In this document: positions 52,893 through 61,916 of the stretch, piece by piece
Numbering within the stretch: the stretch's first letter is position 1
Layout: each line of letters starts with the position of its first letter
NCBI RefSeq assembly: GCF_020905295.1
Contig: NZ_JAJJMM010000001.1
Coordinates: forward strand, 5,146,001 to 5,210,000
Origin: Flavobacterium piscisymbiosum
Lineage (GTDB): Bacteria > Bacteroidota > Bacteroidia > Flavobacteriales > Flavobacteriaceae
Length of the DNA stretch: 64,000 nucleotides
Reading direction: 5' to 3'
Notes under the pieces: generated by a model
What the model was told of the DNA's origin: nothing
The model's input: the letters and a program-made list of their open reading frames with translations, nothing else
The model's database searches: none
Translations under genes and position numbers: made by a program

Positions 52893-53453
52893 TTAGAAAT
52901 TATACCCAATTCTTAAGTGTAAATCAACAGCAACTTCTCCCTTTTCATTATTTATTTTTTCTAAAAAGTACCTGTAACCAAGACCAAAACCAGTTTCATA
53001 ATGAAAATGATTTCCTAAGTTTCTACGAATACTCCATTTTGGAATAATAGAAATGTTTGTTATTGCATCAACATCACTATTTGAAATGACAAATAAATCA
53101 GGTTGATATTTTAAGTTTAATGCAATAAAATTGGCACTGTTGTTTGATGTTGTTTTGTTATTACGCACCCTTTTTTCAATATTGTAATAATATCTGGGCT
53201 CTAACGTAATTACCGGGACAAGTACAGTACCAATTTTGGTACCTGATGCTCCTGCAAAAAAGCCTGCATCAAGACCTAGTTCACTTTTTAATGATAAGTT
53301 AGAAATTAGTCTGGTTTCATTATTGACCCAAAAACCTAAAAAACCGGTCTCTGCTCCAAAAATCGATTTTTGTAATGTTACTTTATTTTGCGATATACTC
53401 TTTATCCCAAATGTTAATACGACTAAAAGAGTTATTATTTTTGATACTTTCAT
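52893..53453 (-). CDS. Hypothetical secreted barrel-like protein A
   Basis: This 186-residue protein has a signal peptide (MKVSKIITLLVVLTFGIKSISQ). The rest is alternating hydrophobic beta-strand segments (SIFGAETGFLGFWVNNETRLISNLSLKSELGLDAGFF, FIALNLKYQPDLFVI, HYETGFGLGYRYFLE) ending VAVDLHLRIGYNF. The terminal aromatic and the Gly/Tyr-rich strands suggest a small outer-membrane beta-barrel of 8-10 strands. I do not recognise a named family. It is the last gene of a three-gene leftward set with protein B (11-bp gap) and the lipoprotein. Confidence 0.7.
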   Translation of the reverse strand: MKVSKIITLLVVLTFGIKSISQNKVTLQKSIFGAETGFLGFWVNNETRLISNLSLKSELGLDAGFFAGASGTKIGTVLVPVITLEPRYYYNIEKRVRNNKTTSNNSANFIALNLKYQPDLFVISNSDVDAITNISIIPKWSIRRNLGNHFHYETGFGLGYRYFLEKINNEKGEVAVDLHLRIGYNF

Positions 53454-53464
53454 TGTTTACATTA

Positions 53465-54031
53465 TTAATAAATTTCTATTCCTATTTTAAATCCGGCACT
53501 TTCAATATTGTGGTAATTCATCGTTCGATTATCCTGCTTGATAAAAGTTTTATATAAATTTTGATGAGAATAGCATAATTCAAAATCCGCAAGTATTTTT
53601 TTTGCAATCACAAATCGATATCCAACACCTATGCGTAATAAAACACCAAATTTTTCTACATGTCCCAAATGTCCTCCAAAATCAAGAGAAGTTAAAAGGC
53701 TTTCTTTTGTGTCGTTTAAAACCCATTTAATTCCGCCAGTAATTGGGATATAATCAATTTTTGGCTGGTTGATAGATTCATAACCACTACTTGCCGTAAA
53801 AGCAAAACATTTAGAGATGTAATAGTTTAGGTGTACGCTTGTTCCTAATATTTTTGATTTCGTGCTAGTCTCAGATATTTCATCATGTTCTGATGGTATT
53901 TTAAAATCATATGGAAAAAGGATTAGCGCTGATGCAGCAACGCTAAATCCCTTATTTTTAAATTCTTTTTCCTGAGAATACACTATTATAGGAATTAAAA
54001 ATAGAATATTAAAAAACCATTTTAAAGCCAT
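53465..54031 (-). CDS. Hypothetical secreted barrel-like protein B
   Basis: This 188-residue protein has a signal peptide (MALKWFFNILFLIPIIVYSQ) and beta-rich segments (GFSVAASALILFPYDF, GTSVHLNYYISKCFAFTASSGYESIN, GGIKWVLNDTKESLLTSLDFGGHLGHVEKFGVLLRIGVGYRFVIAKKILADFELCY) ending SAGFKIGIEIY. Its architecture mirrors protein A without obvious sequence identity, again suggesting a small outer-membrane barrel. Its start overlaps the end of the lipoprotein gene by 23 bases, so the two are translationally linked. No family recognised. Confidence 0.7.
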   Translation of the reverse strand: MALKWFFNILFLIPIIVYSQEKEFKNKGFSVAASALILFPYDFKIPSEHDEISETSTKSKILGTSVHLNYYISKCFAFTASSGYESINQPKIDYIPITGGIKWVLNDTKESLLTSLDFGGHLGHVEKFGVLLRIGVGYRFVIAKKILADFELCYSHQNLYKTFIKQDNRTMNYHNIESAGFKIGIEIY

Positions 54032-55604
54032 GCCATGTTCCGTTTTTGTTTACCATTCCATATATATTTATTCCTGTTACTTTAGGATTTTTAAAATCAA
54101 ATTTTAAGTCATTAAAACCAGTTTTAACATTAAGATCGCCACCATTTCCAGCTCCAAAAGTGTACGTTATTTTTGGACTAACTACTGCCCAATCGAAAGT
54201 TTTTTGCCTGTCAGAACAATTAGTACAACTTGTTCCTAAATTATAATATTGTACAATAGTCTGACCTCTTTGATTTATAATCACTCCAATTTCGTTCATT
54301 GGTTTATTCAATGATTTCATTATTTTTTCAGCCTGCCCATATATTGATCCATAGAATAATTTTCGAATTTGGTATTCTGTGAGATCTTTACCTATATAGT
54401 CGGCGGCAACTTCAATTATCATGTCAAGTTTTTTGAATGGTAAATTTGGTATTGGTTTATTTGTTCCGGCATATATTGCATTATTATAGCTGTTTAAGCT
54501 TGTATAGAGCTTGCCAGTGTCGGTTACATAATAATTGGCTATCATACTGTTGCTGTTATTACTAAAAATCTTTGAATTATCAAAAAACCAGGTTACACTA
54601 TTTACTCCAAGAGCAACTTCATTTGTGTTTTCTTCCCTCCAAATTCCAGTCCAGCCTCGAAATTGATTTTTTACTTTAACTCCAATAGAATATGCTAAAA
54701 ATAGGTTTACATTATAATATTTTAATTTTACTCGACGTTTACTTTCGTAATTTGTTGTGCAGACTTTAGTTTTTCCGAAAAGATTTGCTAGCCAGGGACT
54801 CTTTGGATTGCATACTTCAAGATTATCTACAACATTGTTGAAAATAGGGCTAATAGAAGCCGTAAGAGATTCGTTTGAAATCGGTTTTGGTAAAGCGCTG
54901 GAATTATTTTCTGTTACTTTATCATCTACAAATGAAGTTATATTAGCTGTAACCTGTTTTAAACCACCATTAGGATTAAATTTCGGATAGCCATACACAT
55001 TCATTTCTCCAATTTCGCTTAGTGATTTAATTTGATAGATTTGCATGAAATGATAAAGTTCATATATTTTTTCTTTATTACAAAATAAGACTCCTTGATC
55101 TGTATATTTATAGATTATATCGTCAACTTGTATTTCTGCATCTTCGTTTAGAAGACTTAGGAATAACTCATCACCTATTATGTCCTCTGCTATATCGTAG
55201 TGGTCTATAATTGCCTCATCTAGTAATATCCCGTCTGCTATTTGAGAAGCATTTTTAGAATTTATAGATTTATTAATCAATTGCTGTTGTCTAATTTTCG
55301 CAAAGTGCTTTTGGACTTCTTTAACTTCTGTTTCATCATTAACGATAGGTTTTAAAGAGTAAAAGTTGTTTTTGTAGAATCTTTCTTCTAACATAGAGGC
55401 GATTGCATCATTACTTTCTTTTTTTGATGTATTGTAAAATTCTAAGAAAGCGGTTTTGTTAGCAAAAGATAGTCTTCCGTTCTCAATGTTAATTTTATCA
55501 ATCAAAGCTATTCTTTCATTTGATTCATTCATTTGATCTTTTTCACATGATAAACAGCAAGTTAGTATCAAAAATAATACTATAAATAATTTTTTATTCT
55601 TCAT
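54009..55604 (-). CDS. Uncharacterised flavobacterial lipoprotein
   Basis: This 531-residue lipoprotein reads MKNKKLFIVLFLILTCCLSCEKDQ, lipid Cys near 20 followed by Glu and Asp, so surface exposure is possible. The N-terminal part (about 30-200) is helical and charged (NGRLSFANKTAFLEFYNTSKKESND..., EVKEVQKHFAKIRQQQLINKSINSK). The C-terminal part has a Cys pair (GTSCTNCSDRQKTFDWAVVSP near 470) and ends NKNGTWHGFKMVF. I recognise the N-terminal style from many flavobacterial hypothetical proteins but know no function. An upstream GTG (55653-55655) is less likely than the ATG at 55602-55604. It is divergent from an XRE regulator and overlaps barrel protein B. Confidence 0.75.
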   Translation of the reverse strand: MKNKKLFIVLFLILTCCLSCEKDQMNESNERIALIDKINIENGRLSFANKTAFLEFYNTSKKESNDAIASMLEERFYKNNFYSLKPIVNDETEVKEVQKHFAKIRQQQLINKSINSKNASQIADGILLDEAIIDHYDIAEDIIGDELFLSLLNEDAEIQVDDIIYKYTDQGVLFCNKEKIYELYHFMQIYQIKSLSEIGEMNVYGYPKFNPNGGLKQVTANITSFVDDKVTENNSSALPKPISNESLTASISPIFNNVVDNLEVCNPKSPWLANLFGKTKVCTTNYESKRRVKLKYYNVNLFLAYSIGVKVKNQFRGWTGIWREENTNEVALGVNSVTWFFDNSKIFSNNSNSMIANYYVTDTGKLYTSLNSYNNAIYAGTNKPIPNLPFKKLDMIIEVAADYIGKDLTEYQIRKLFYGSIYGQAEKIMKSLNKPMNEIGVIINQRGQTIVQYYNLGTSCTNCSDRQKTFDWAVVSPKITYTFGAGNGGDLNVKTGFNDLKFDFKNPKVTGINIYGMVNKNGTWHGFKMVF

Positions 55605-55709
55605 AATTATAAATTTTTGGTTAGTTAATATTTTCAAAATTAAAACAGTAACCACTAATAATTTATAAGTTTTACTTTATAATTATAGCAATAAAAAATA
55701 AGTTATTTC

Positions 55710-55725
55710 TTATTTTTACAAATAA
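55710..55725. promoter_or_regulatory. Inverted repeat between the lipoprotein and XRE genes
   Basis: TTATTT-TTAC-AAATAA lies 5 bp before the XRE start codon in a very AT-rich divergent spacer. It is a candidate autoregulatory site of the XRE protein; with such base composition it could also be chance. Confidence 0.3.
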
Positions 55726-55730
55726 AAAAA

Positions 55731-56096
55731 ATGATTGGAGAAAAAATAAGGAAAATTAGAATTATTAAAGGATATTCTCAGGAATATATTGCTGATTTAT
55801 TAGAAATATCGCAATCTGCTTACTCTGATATTGAACGAGGTAAAACAAAAATTAATTTAGTAAGGTTGAAGAAAGTAGCCTTAATTTTTGAACTTGAGGT
55901 GAATTATATTATGGATTTTAATGACAATCAATTCTTAAGAAAGTCAATTCAAACTAGTTCAAAACAGATTGATAATGAAAAAGAAATGATTGTAGAGCTT
56001 TTTAATAAGGAGCGTGAATTGTATAGAGAACAGATAATTAATTTAAAAAATGAAATTGCTTATTTAAGAAGTAAATTAGATGAAAAAATACCATAA
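55731..56096 (+). CDS. XRE-family regulator with C-terminal coiled coil
   Basis: This 121-residue protein has an N-terminal HTH_3 domain (residues 1-65: IGEKIRKIRIIKGYSQEYIADLLEISQSAYSDIERGKTKINLVRLKKVALIFELEVNYIMDF). A C-terminal helical segment (about 80-118, NEKEMIVELFNKERELYREQIINLKNEIAYLRSKLDEK) has heptad-like spacing of Leu and Ile, so it is likely a dimer. It is divergent from the three-gene lipoprotein/barrel set and is a plausible regulator of it. There is no adjacent toxin gene, so an antitoxin role is not supported. Confidence 0.82.
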   Translation: MIGEKIRKIRIIKGYSQEYIADLLEISQSAYSDIERGKTKINLVRLKKVALIFELEVNYIMDFNDNQFLRKSIQTSSKQIDNEKEMIVELFNKERELYREQIINLKNEIAYLRSKLDEKIP

Positions 56097-56275
56097 CCCT
56101 TCTGGCGCAATCGTCTCTCTCGTGAACACAAAGAATGGCAAATAATCTAAAGAAAAAAAACTCGAGTTTAAAATCGAGGTTTGTCCATTATTTAATAATT
56201 CGAAAAGAAAACTCTACTCCAAATCCAAATAAGGATTCAACACTCCGCTCTGCGAAGTGTTCTCATGACAAGCTA

Positions 56276-56492
56276 CGCAAATGTCTCTGACTTTGCGCTT
56301 TTTTATTGTTTCTTAGAAATTGTAAACCTGATAAAAGTCTCCTGAATTTTTACGATTAGTTCTTATATTAAATTGATTTATTACAATAAGAAAACTATTC
56401 TAAGATAATTAGTTTTAAAGTCAGAGACTTTATGACATTTCTATTTTTCAGTTATATTTTTTTGAAATGGCGCAAAGTCAGAGACATTTGCG
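56276..56492. repeat. Inverted repeat pair with perfect 23-bp arms
   Basis: Arms at 56276-56298 (CGCAAATGTCTCTGACTTTG and on) and 56470-56492 are exact inverse complements, 171 bases apart. Just outside the arms lie two related minus-strand fragments reading LNPYLDLE-stop (ends near 56215) and LNPHLDVD-stop (ends near 56519), which look like leftover 3' ends of related genes. The 56097-56698 gap has no intact gene; it looks like recombination debris. Confidence 0.7.
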
Positions 56493-56663
56493 CAGCGGGG
56501 ATAAAATATAATAAAAAACTAATCCACATCCAGATGAGGATTCAAAACCACAGCTAATTCAATCAGCAATTAAAATCTCTCTTTCAAATTGTCTATTTCG
56601 TTTTGAAGAGTTTCATGTTCTCGCTTAATTATTATAAACGAATAAAACATAATCAAAAATTAA

Positions 56664-56671
56664 TATATTTG
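56664..56671 (+). promoter_or_regulatory. -7 box of the (AT)n lipoprotein gene
   Basis: TATATTTG matches TAnnTTTG and lies 28 bp before the ATG at 56699. It indicates that this gene is transcribed with a short leader. Confidence 0.5.
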
Positions 56672-56698
56672 GAAAAACTGTTTTAAGAACCAAATTAC

Positions 56699-57130
<432 letters not shown>

Positions 57131-57161
57131 CGTTTTACGCGCTATATAACTATTTAATTTT

Positions 57162-57198
57162 AAAAAAAAGCAAGACCAAAATTGATCTTGCATTTTTT
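57162..57198. terminator. Bidirectional terminator
   Basis: GCAAGA and TCTTGC, extended by A-run and T-run pairing on both sides, form a stem around a ten-base loop. It separates the rightward lipoprotein gene from the leftward DJ-1/PfpI gene. Confidence 0.8.
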
Positions 57199-57223
57199 GT
57201 AACATGATAAATGTAAAAAGAAA

Positions 57224-57772
57224 TTACACTGTCTGACGCTCGTGTTTTCCTTCTTTAATTTCTTCTACCATTTTTTTATTAAAAGCGGGCAAATCATTCG
57301 GGTTTCGGCTGGTAACCAATCCGTTGTCTACAACTACTTCTGAGTCTTCCCATTGTGCTCCGGCATTTATTAAATCGTTTTTAACAGAGAAGAACGAAGT
57401 TACTTTTCGACCTTTTAAAACATCTGCATCTACCAGAATTTGAGGACCATGACAAATAGCCGCTACTGGTTTTTTACTTTCAAAAAAGGAACGTACAAAA
57501 TTTACTGCAGCCTCTTCTCTTCTTAATAAATCAGGGTTTATAACTCCTCCCGGAAGTACCAAAGCATCGTAATCTGCTTCATTTGCCTGATCTAATACTA
57601 CATCAACATTATATTCCTTGCTCCAATTTCCGTCTTTCCAGGATTTGATAGTTCCAGATTTCAAACTGATGATATCTGCATTCCAACCTTGCTCTTCTAA
57701 ATAGGCTTTAGGCGATGATAATTCTGATTCTTCAAAACCGTTTGTGGCTAATATGGCTATATTCTTTTTCAT
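57224..57772 (-). CDS. DJ-1/PfpI family protein (deglycase-like)
   Basis: A 182-residue cytoplasmic class-I-glutamine-amidotransferase-fold protein of the PfpI/YhbO subgroup: NIAILATNGFEESELSSPKAYLEEQGW near 4-30 (Glu that supports the Cys), ADYDALVLPGGVINPDLLR near 68-86, and the nucleophile elbow PVAAICHGPQILVDADVLKGRKVTSF with Cys near 109 and His next to it. Homologues act as stress-related glyoxalase III or protein/nucleic acid deglycases. Monocistronic, with a 3' terminator shared with the lipoprotein gene. Confidence 0.9.
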   Translation of the reverse strand: MKKNIAILATNGFEESELSSPKAYLEEQGWNADIISLKSGTIKSWKDGNWSKEYNVDVVLDQANEADYDALVLPGGVINPDLLRREEAAVNFVRSFFESKKPVAAICHGPQILVDADVLKGRKVTSFFSVKNDLINAGAQWEDSEVVVDNGLVTSRNPNDLPAFNKKMVEEIKEGKHERQTV

Positions 57773-58049
57773 AATTTTAATTTTTAAAACGTTATTAATT
57801 TTGATTTAGTTAAAATTAGTAATTCCATTACAGCCAGCGAAAACAGACGATGTTAAACCTTTCTTTAAAAAAAGTTAATTAACTGAAATTCAAATTATTA
57901 TTAAAAATTAAATCGAAATTATATAAAAATAATGTCAATTTGGTTTACTATTTTATAGGATGAAAGTTTAGAAAATAATGAAATTACTTAGTATAAAATG
58001 AAAGCGGTTTTTTCTTTTAAAAAATAAAATCTTCTTATGGAACAACTGA

Positions 58050-58130
58050 CTAGCCCTGATGGGAGGGAAAATCCTTTTTCTTGCTCCTTTAGCAAGAAAA
58101 AGATTTGGAAGGACAGCAGGAATAGCTCCT
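58050..58130 (+). repeat. Dispersed hairpin-containing element, copy 2
   Basis: It begins CTAGCCCTGATGGGAGG and ends GCAGGAATAGCTCCT, the inverted ends of the element at 52778-52862. The central hairpin here is CTTTTTCTTGCT/AGCAAGAAAAAG (58074-58085, 58091-58102), unlike that in copy 1. A half copy of the 40822 element follows at 58202-58220. The 57773-58466 gap holds these repeats and no supportable gene. Confidence 0.6.
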
Positions 58131-58466
58131 AAAAAAACTTAAATTCCAAATTTTAAAATTCCAAATTCCAAAAGGATTTATTTGAGTTTTGTTTTCATAA
58201 GCCTTCGACTACGCTCAGGATGACAATTGGGATAAAAAACTAAATTATAGAAGACTTACTCTTTTTGAATTTTTGGGACTATCAGGATTATTATGGGTCA
58301 TAATTAAGTTGTTCTTTTCCTACAAGATTCAATTTTAACAGCGATTGCGATAATTAATTGCTATTTTTGATTTTCTCTTAAAAATACAATTCGTCAGGTA
58401 ATTTCAACTTTAGTTTATTTTTTAAATCCTGATTTATACAAAAACCAATTATAACAATATTAGATT

Positions 58467-59138
58467 ATGAATGTTCTACTCATTGAGGATGATAAACGCA
58501 TTAGCGAATTTATTATAAAAGGTTTAGAAGAAAATAATTTTACGGTGCATCTGGCTGAAACGGGCGAGATTGCACGGGATCTTCTTCAGCACGATACCTG
58601 GGATATTATCCTGATGGATATTATGTTACCGGGAATCGACGGAATTCAGCTGACGAAAATGATGCGTTTCAAGAAAATTCATACTCCAATATTAATGCTC
58701 AGCGCGCTCAGCGATACTGATGATAAAGTCAATGCGCTGGATTCCGGTGCCGATGATTATTTGGTTAAACCGTTTCATTTTAAGGAATTGATTTCGAGGG
58801 TAAATGCTTTGACGCGCAGAACTAAATTTAATTATGATAAAGTAGAAACTTTATACACCTTGGGAAGTTTAACCATAAACCCTGAAGAACATAAGGTTAC
58901 AGAAAATGATGTTTTGATTGATTTATCTCCGCGTGAATACAAATTGCTTTTATTTTTACTGGAAAACAGAAACAAGGTAATGTCAAGAACTCAGATTTTA
59001 AACGCAGTCTGGGGCATTAATTATGATAATAACACGAATGTTGTAGATGTTTATATTTCTTATTTAAGAAACAAAATCGAGCAAAATCATAAATTCATCC
59101 ATACCATAAAAGGAACCGGATATATGCTTAAAGAATAG
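58467..59138 (+). CDS. OmpR-family response regulator (CusR/CopR-like)
   Basis: This 223-residue regulator has an N-terminal receiver (NVLLIEDDKRISEFIIKGLEE; phospho-acceptor Asp in WDIILMDIMLPGIDGIQL near 51; Lys in DYLVKPFHF near 101). The C-terminal winged-helix Trans_reg_C domain (about 130-223) reads INPEEHKVTENDVLIDLSPREYKLLLFLLENRNKVMSRTQILNAVWG, then NVVDVYISYLRNKIE and IHTIKGTGYMLKE. The next gene is its kinase, 2 bp later. Four TCTAA repeats with 11-bp phase at the efflux promoter (60495-60532) are its probable operator. Confidence 0.93.
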   Translation: MNVLLIEDDKRISEFIIKGLEENNFTVHLAETGEIARDLLQHDTWDIILMDIMLPGIDGIQLTKMMRFKKIHTPILMLSALSDTDDKVNALDSGADDYLVKPFHFKELISRVNALTRRTKFNYDKVETLYTLGSLTINPEEHKVTENDVLIDLSPREYKLLLFLLENRNKVMSRTQILNAVWGINYDNNTNVVDVYISYLRNKIEQNHKFIHTIKGTGYMLKE

Positions 59139-59140
59139 TC

Positions 59141-60499
59141 ATGAAAATTCGCAACAGGTTTACCTTAATATCTTCTTTTACGTTTAGCGTTGTCTTTGTC
59201 ATTGCTTCTATTATTACGTATTTGTCTTTTTACAGTTATTCGGAAAAAATCATTTTTAATGAACTTCAGAAAACGTGTTTGCTAACTGGGATTTTTTATC
59301 TGGAAAAAGATGAATTACCGGAGAATCAGCATTTGATTATTGGACAGCAATTCAGGGAAAATTCACTTGAGATTATTTCGCGTGTTTATAACAACAAAAA
59401 TGAGATCGTATACGGCGATAAAACAGTCGACCAAAATATAAATGCAGAACGGCTGGATTACATTCGTAAGAATCGAAAATTGAATTTTAAATCGAATCAT
59501 CATTTTTATTTCGGAAGTTTTTATCATGATAATCAGGGTGATTTTGTGGTTTTTGTCAAGAAAAACGATCAGGAATTTAAAACCATTACCAACAGATTAT
59601 TAATCATTATGATTTTGGTTTTAATAAGCGGATTAATCACGATATATATTGTGAGCCGTTTGCTTTCGAATCTGGCGTATAGTCCCATAAAAAATATTAT
59701 CAATCAGGTAAATGAAATCGAAGCATCGTCGCTCGATCGCCATATTGTTTCGCCAAACACCAAAGATGATATTCAGGAACTGATCGAGACGTATAATAAT
59801 TTGTTTAAGCGACTATCGGATACTTTTATCATTCAGAAAAACTTTATCAATTATGTTTCGCATGAATTCAAAACACCTTTAACGGCAATTTCCGGAAACC
59901 TTGAAGTATTTGCTCAAAAAGACAGAACTAGTGTAGAATACAAAGAAATGTCTGAAAAAGTATTAGAAAACGTGTATCAGATCGAAGATACGATGAACAC
60001 GCTGATGATGCTTTCGGGATTGAGAAACAATACAGAACTCAATGAAATTTTCAGGGTCGATGAATTGGTTTGGGACATCAACGATCAATTGCCGGATGTG
60101 TATGAATTAAAAAGTTCTCAGATACAAATTGCTATTGAAATTGTCAATGACAAACTGCTTTCGATAAAAGGAAACAGTAATGAAATTAAGATTGCTTTGT
60201 ATAATATTATAGAAAATGCCGTAAAATACTCTAACGGAAATCCTATCAAAATAAGTTTGCTGCAACAGGATGATCAGCTTAAAATTGTAATTGAAGATCA
60301 CGGAACCGGAATTAGCGAAGAGGATTTAAAATTCATCAAACAAACCTTTTACAGGGGCAAAAATGTCAATGATATAAAAGGCAGCGGCGTTGGGCTTTCG
60401 TTGGCCAATATTATATTCAAACAAAATAATATTCACTTTACCATTACATCCAAAAAAGATGTTGGAACGACGGTAACCTTATTATTTCCGCCACTCTAA
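59141..60499 (+). CDS. Sensor histidine kinase (CusS-like)
   Basis: A 452-residue membrane kinase. Helix 1 (FTLISSFTFSVVFVIASIITYLSFYS, 6-31) and helix 2 (LLIIMILVLISGLITIYIVSRLL, about 150-172) enclose a periplasmic sensor of about 120 residues. Next come a HAMP region (SPIKNIINQVNEIEASSLDRHI), the H-box FINYVSHEFKTPLTAISGNLEVF (His near 242), N-box IIENAVKYSNGNP near 356, and G-boxes EDHGTGISEED and GSGVGLSLANIIF. It follows its regulator by 2 bp. The stop codon coincides with the first TCTAA operator repeat of the downstream efflux promoter. The sensed ligand is likely a metal ion, inferred only from context. Confidence 0.92.
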   Translation: MKIRNRFTLISSFTFSVVFVIASIITYLSFYSYSEKIIFNELQKTCLLTGIFYLEKDELPENQHLIIGQQFRENSLEIISRVYNNKNEIVYGDKTVDQNINAERLDYIRKNRKLNFKSNHHFYFGSFYHDNQGDFVVFVKKNDQEFKTITNRLLIIMILVLISGLITIYIVSRLLSNLAYSPIKNIINQVNEIEASSLDRHIVSPNTKDDIQELIETYNNLFKRLSDTFIIQKNFINYVSHEFKTPLTAISGNLEVFAQKDRTSVEYKEMSEKVLENVYQIEDTMNTLMMLSGLRNNTELNEIFRVDELVWDINDQLPDVYELKSSQIQIAIEIVNDKLLSIKGNSNEIKIALYNIIENAVKYSNGNPIKISLLQQDDQLKIVIEDHGTGISEEDLKFIKQTFYRGKNVNDIKGSGVGLSLANIIFKQNNIHFTITSKKDVGTTVTLLFPPL

Positions 60500-60573
60500 T
60501 CGTTTTCTAATGTAACTCTAACTCCTTTCTAACACACATCAAATTAAGGTTTAATATGCTGTAGATAGCTTTG
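60495..60573 (+). promoter_or_regulatory. Efflux promoter with four 11-bp-phased TCTAA repeats
   Basis: TCTAA occurs at 60495, 60506, 60517 and 60528, each exactly 11 bp after the last; the first covers the kinase stop codon. An exact -7 box TAGCTTTG follows at 60566-60573. Tandem repeats phased at 10-11 bp just upstream of the promoter are typical for OmpR-family regulators binding head-to-tail. Confidence 0.75.
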
Positions 60574-60597
60574 CAACATATTAAAAACAAACTTAAT

Positions 60598-61884
60598 TTG
60601 AAACGTATACTCTTAACTCTACTCGTTATTGTATCGCACAAAAGTGTGGCACAAACTGCTGCAATAAACGATACAATTGTTCTTTCCCGAACACAGGCCG
60701 AGGCTTTGTTTCTGGATAAGAATATTGCTCTTCTTTCTGAAAAACTAAACATTGACATTGCCGATGCGCAGGTGATTCAGGCTAAATTATGGCCGAATCC
60801 TACGCTGACGATTGGCGAGCTTAACCTTTGGCACAATGCTACAGCGCAGGAAGTTCCGCCGTTATGGGGCAATTTTGGTAAAACTACTCAGGTTACGGCA
60901 GAACTGGAACAACTCGTACAAACAGCCGGAAAACGTAAAAAGCTTATCGCGATGGAAAAAGTGAGCGCTGATATTGCTAAAGAATACTTTAAAACTTTTT
61001 TGCGTAATCTAAAAATCGAATTTAGAGGTAATCTTACTGAACTTCAATATACTCAGGCTCAGGAAGCGGTTTACAAAAAACAGCTTTCGTCGATGCAAAC
61101 CATGCTAAAAGGATATGGCAATCAGGTCGCTCAGGGAAATATTGGCCGTGGCGAATACATTCGACTAAAAGCATCTGAACTGCAGTTCTTAAAAGAAATC
61201 AGTGATTTAAAGAAAGAAAACAATTCACTACAAAAAGAATTGAAGGTTTTAATGAATCTGCCTGCTACAAGCTACATCAAACTTACAGATGAGGGTTTTG
61301 TTCCTGACAATAAAAATATCGAAAATATCAACTTAGGCAATCTTATGGCTTCGGCAATAGAAAATCGTCCTGATATTAAAGTCATTAAGTTAGGAAATGA
61401 TTACAACGATAATAAGTACAAATACGAAAAAGCAATGCGAACGCCAGATGTTACACTGGGCATTAGCTACGATCGTGGTGCCAGTACGATGAACGATTTC
61501 GTGGGACTTGGTTTTGCTTTGGATCTTCCGTTTTTTAATAGAAATCAAGGGAATATAAAAGCGGCTAAAATAGCAATCGAACAAGGTAAATTATTGACCG
61601 AAGAGAAAACGATTAGCGTACAATCTGAGGTTTTACAAGCTTATGAAGATTTAGTAGTAACTAAAAAATTATATGAAAGTGTCGAGGCTAATTATGAATC
61701 AGATTTAGATAAACTTCTCGAAAGCTACCGCAAAAACTTCATGCAGCGCAACACCAGTATGTTAGAATATCTTGATTTTGTTGATGCCTACTTAGACAAC
61801 AAATCGATCCTGCTGAATTCTAAAAAAGACCTGAACAAAAACCTTGAAGAATTGCGTTACATCGCGGGTCAGGAAATCAATTAA
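60598..61884 (+). CDS. CusC/CzcC-like outer-membrane efflux protein (system 2)
   Basis: A TolC-family channel of about 428 residues for metal efflux. An earlier TTG at 60571 lies inside the -7 box (60566-60573) and cannot be translated from that promoter. The TTG at 60598 gives MKRILLTLLVIVSHKSVAQ, a good signal peptide, and is preferred. Helical repeats typical of the OEP fold: LSEKLNIDIADAQVIQAKLWPNPTLTIGELNLWHN and the C-terminal LPFFNRNQGNIKAAKIAIEQGKLLTEEKTISVQSEVLQAYEDLVVTKKLYESVE. The phrase NPTLTIGE and the LPFFNRNQG block are CzcC-like. It is followed by its adaptor after 32 bp. Confidence 0.85.
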   Translation: MKRILLTLLVIVSHKSVAQTAAINDTIVLSRTQAEALFLDKNIALLSEKLNIDIADAQVIQAKLWPNPTLTIGELNLWHNATAQEVPPLWGNFGKTTQVTAELEQLVQTAGKRKKLIAMEKVSADIAKEYFKTFLRNLKIEFRGNLTELQYTQAQEAVYKKQLSSMQTMLKGYGNQVAQGNIGRGEYIRLKASELQFLKEISDLKKENNSLQKELKVLMNLPATSYIKLTDEGFVPDNKNIENINLGNLMASAIENRPDIKVIKLGNDYNDNKYKYEKAMRTPDVTLGISYDRGASTMNDFVGLGFALDLPFFNRNQGNIKAAKIAIEQGKLLTEEKTISVQSEVLQAYEDLVVTKKLYESVEANYESDLDKLLESYRKNFMQRNTSMLEYLDFVDAYLDNKSILLNSKKDLNKNLEELRYIAGQEIN

Positions 61885-61916
61885 AATCTAATTATCTAAA
61901 AATAATAACAAACATA

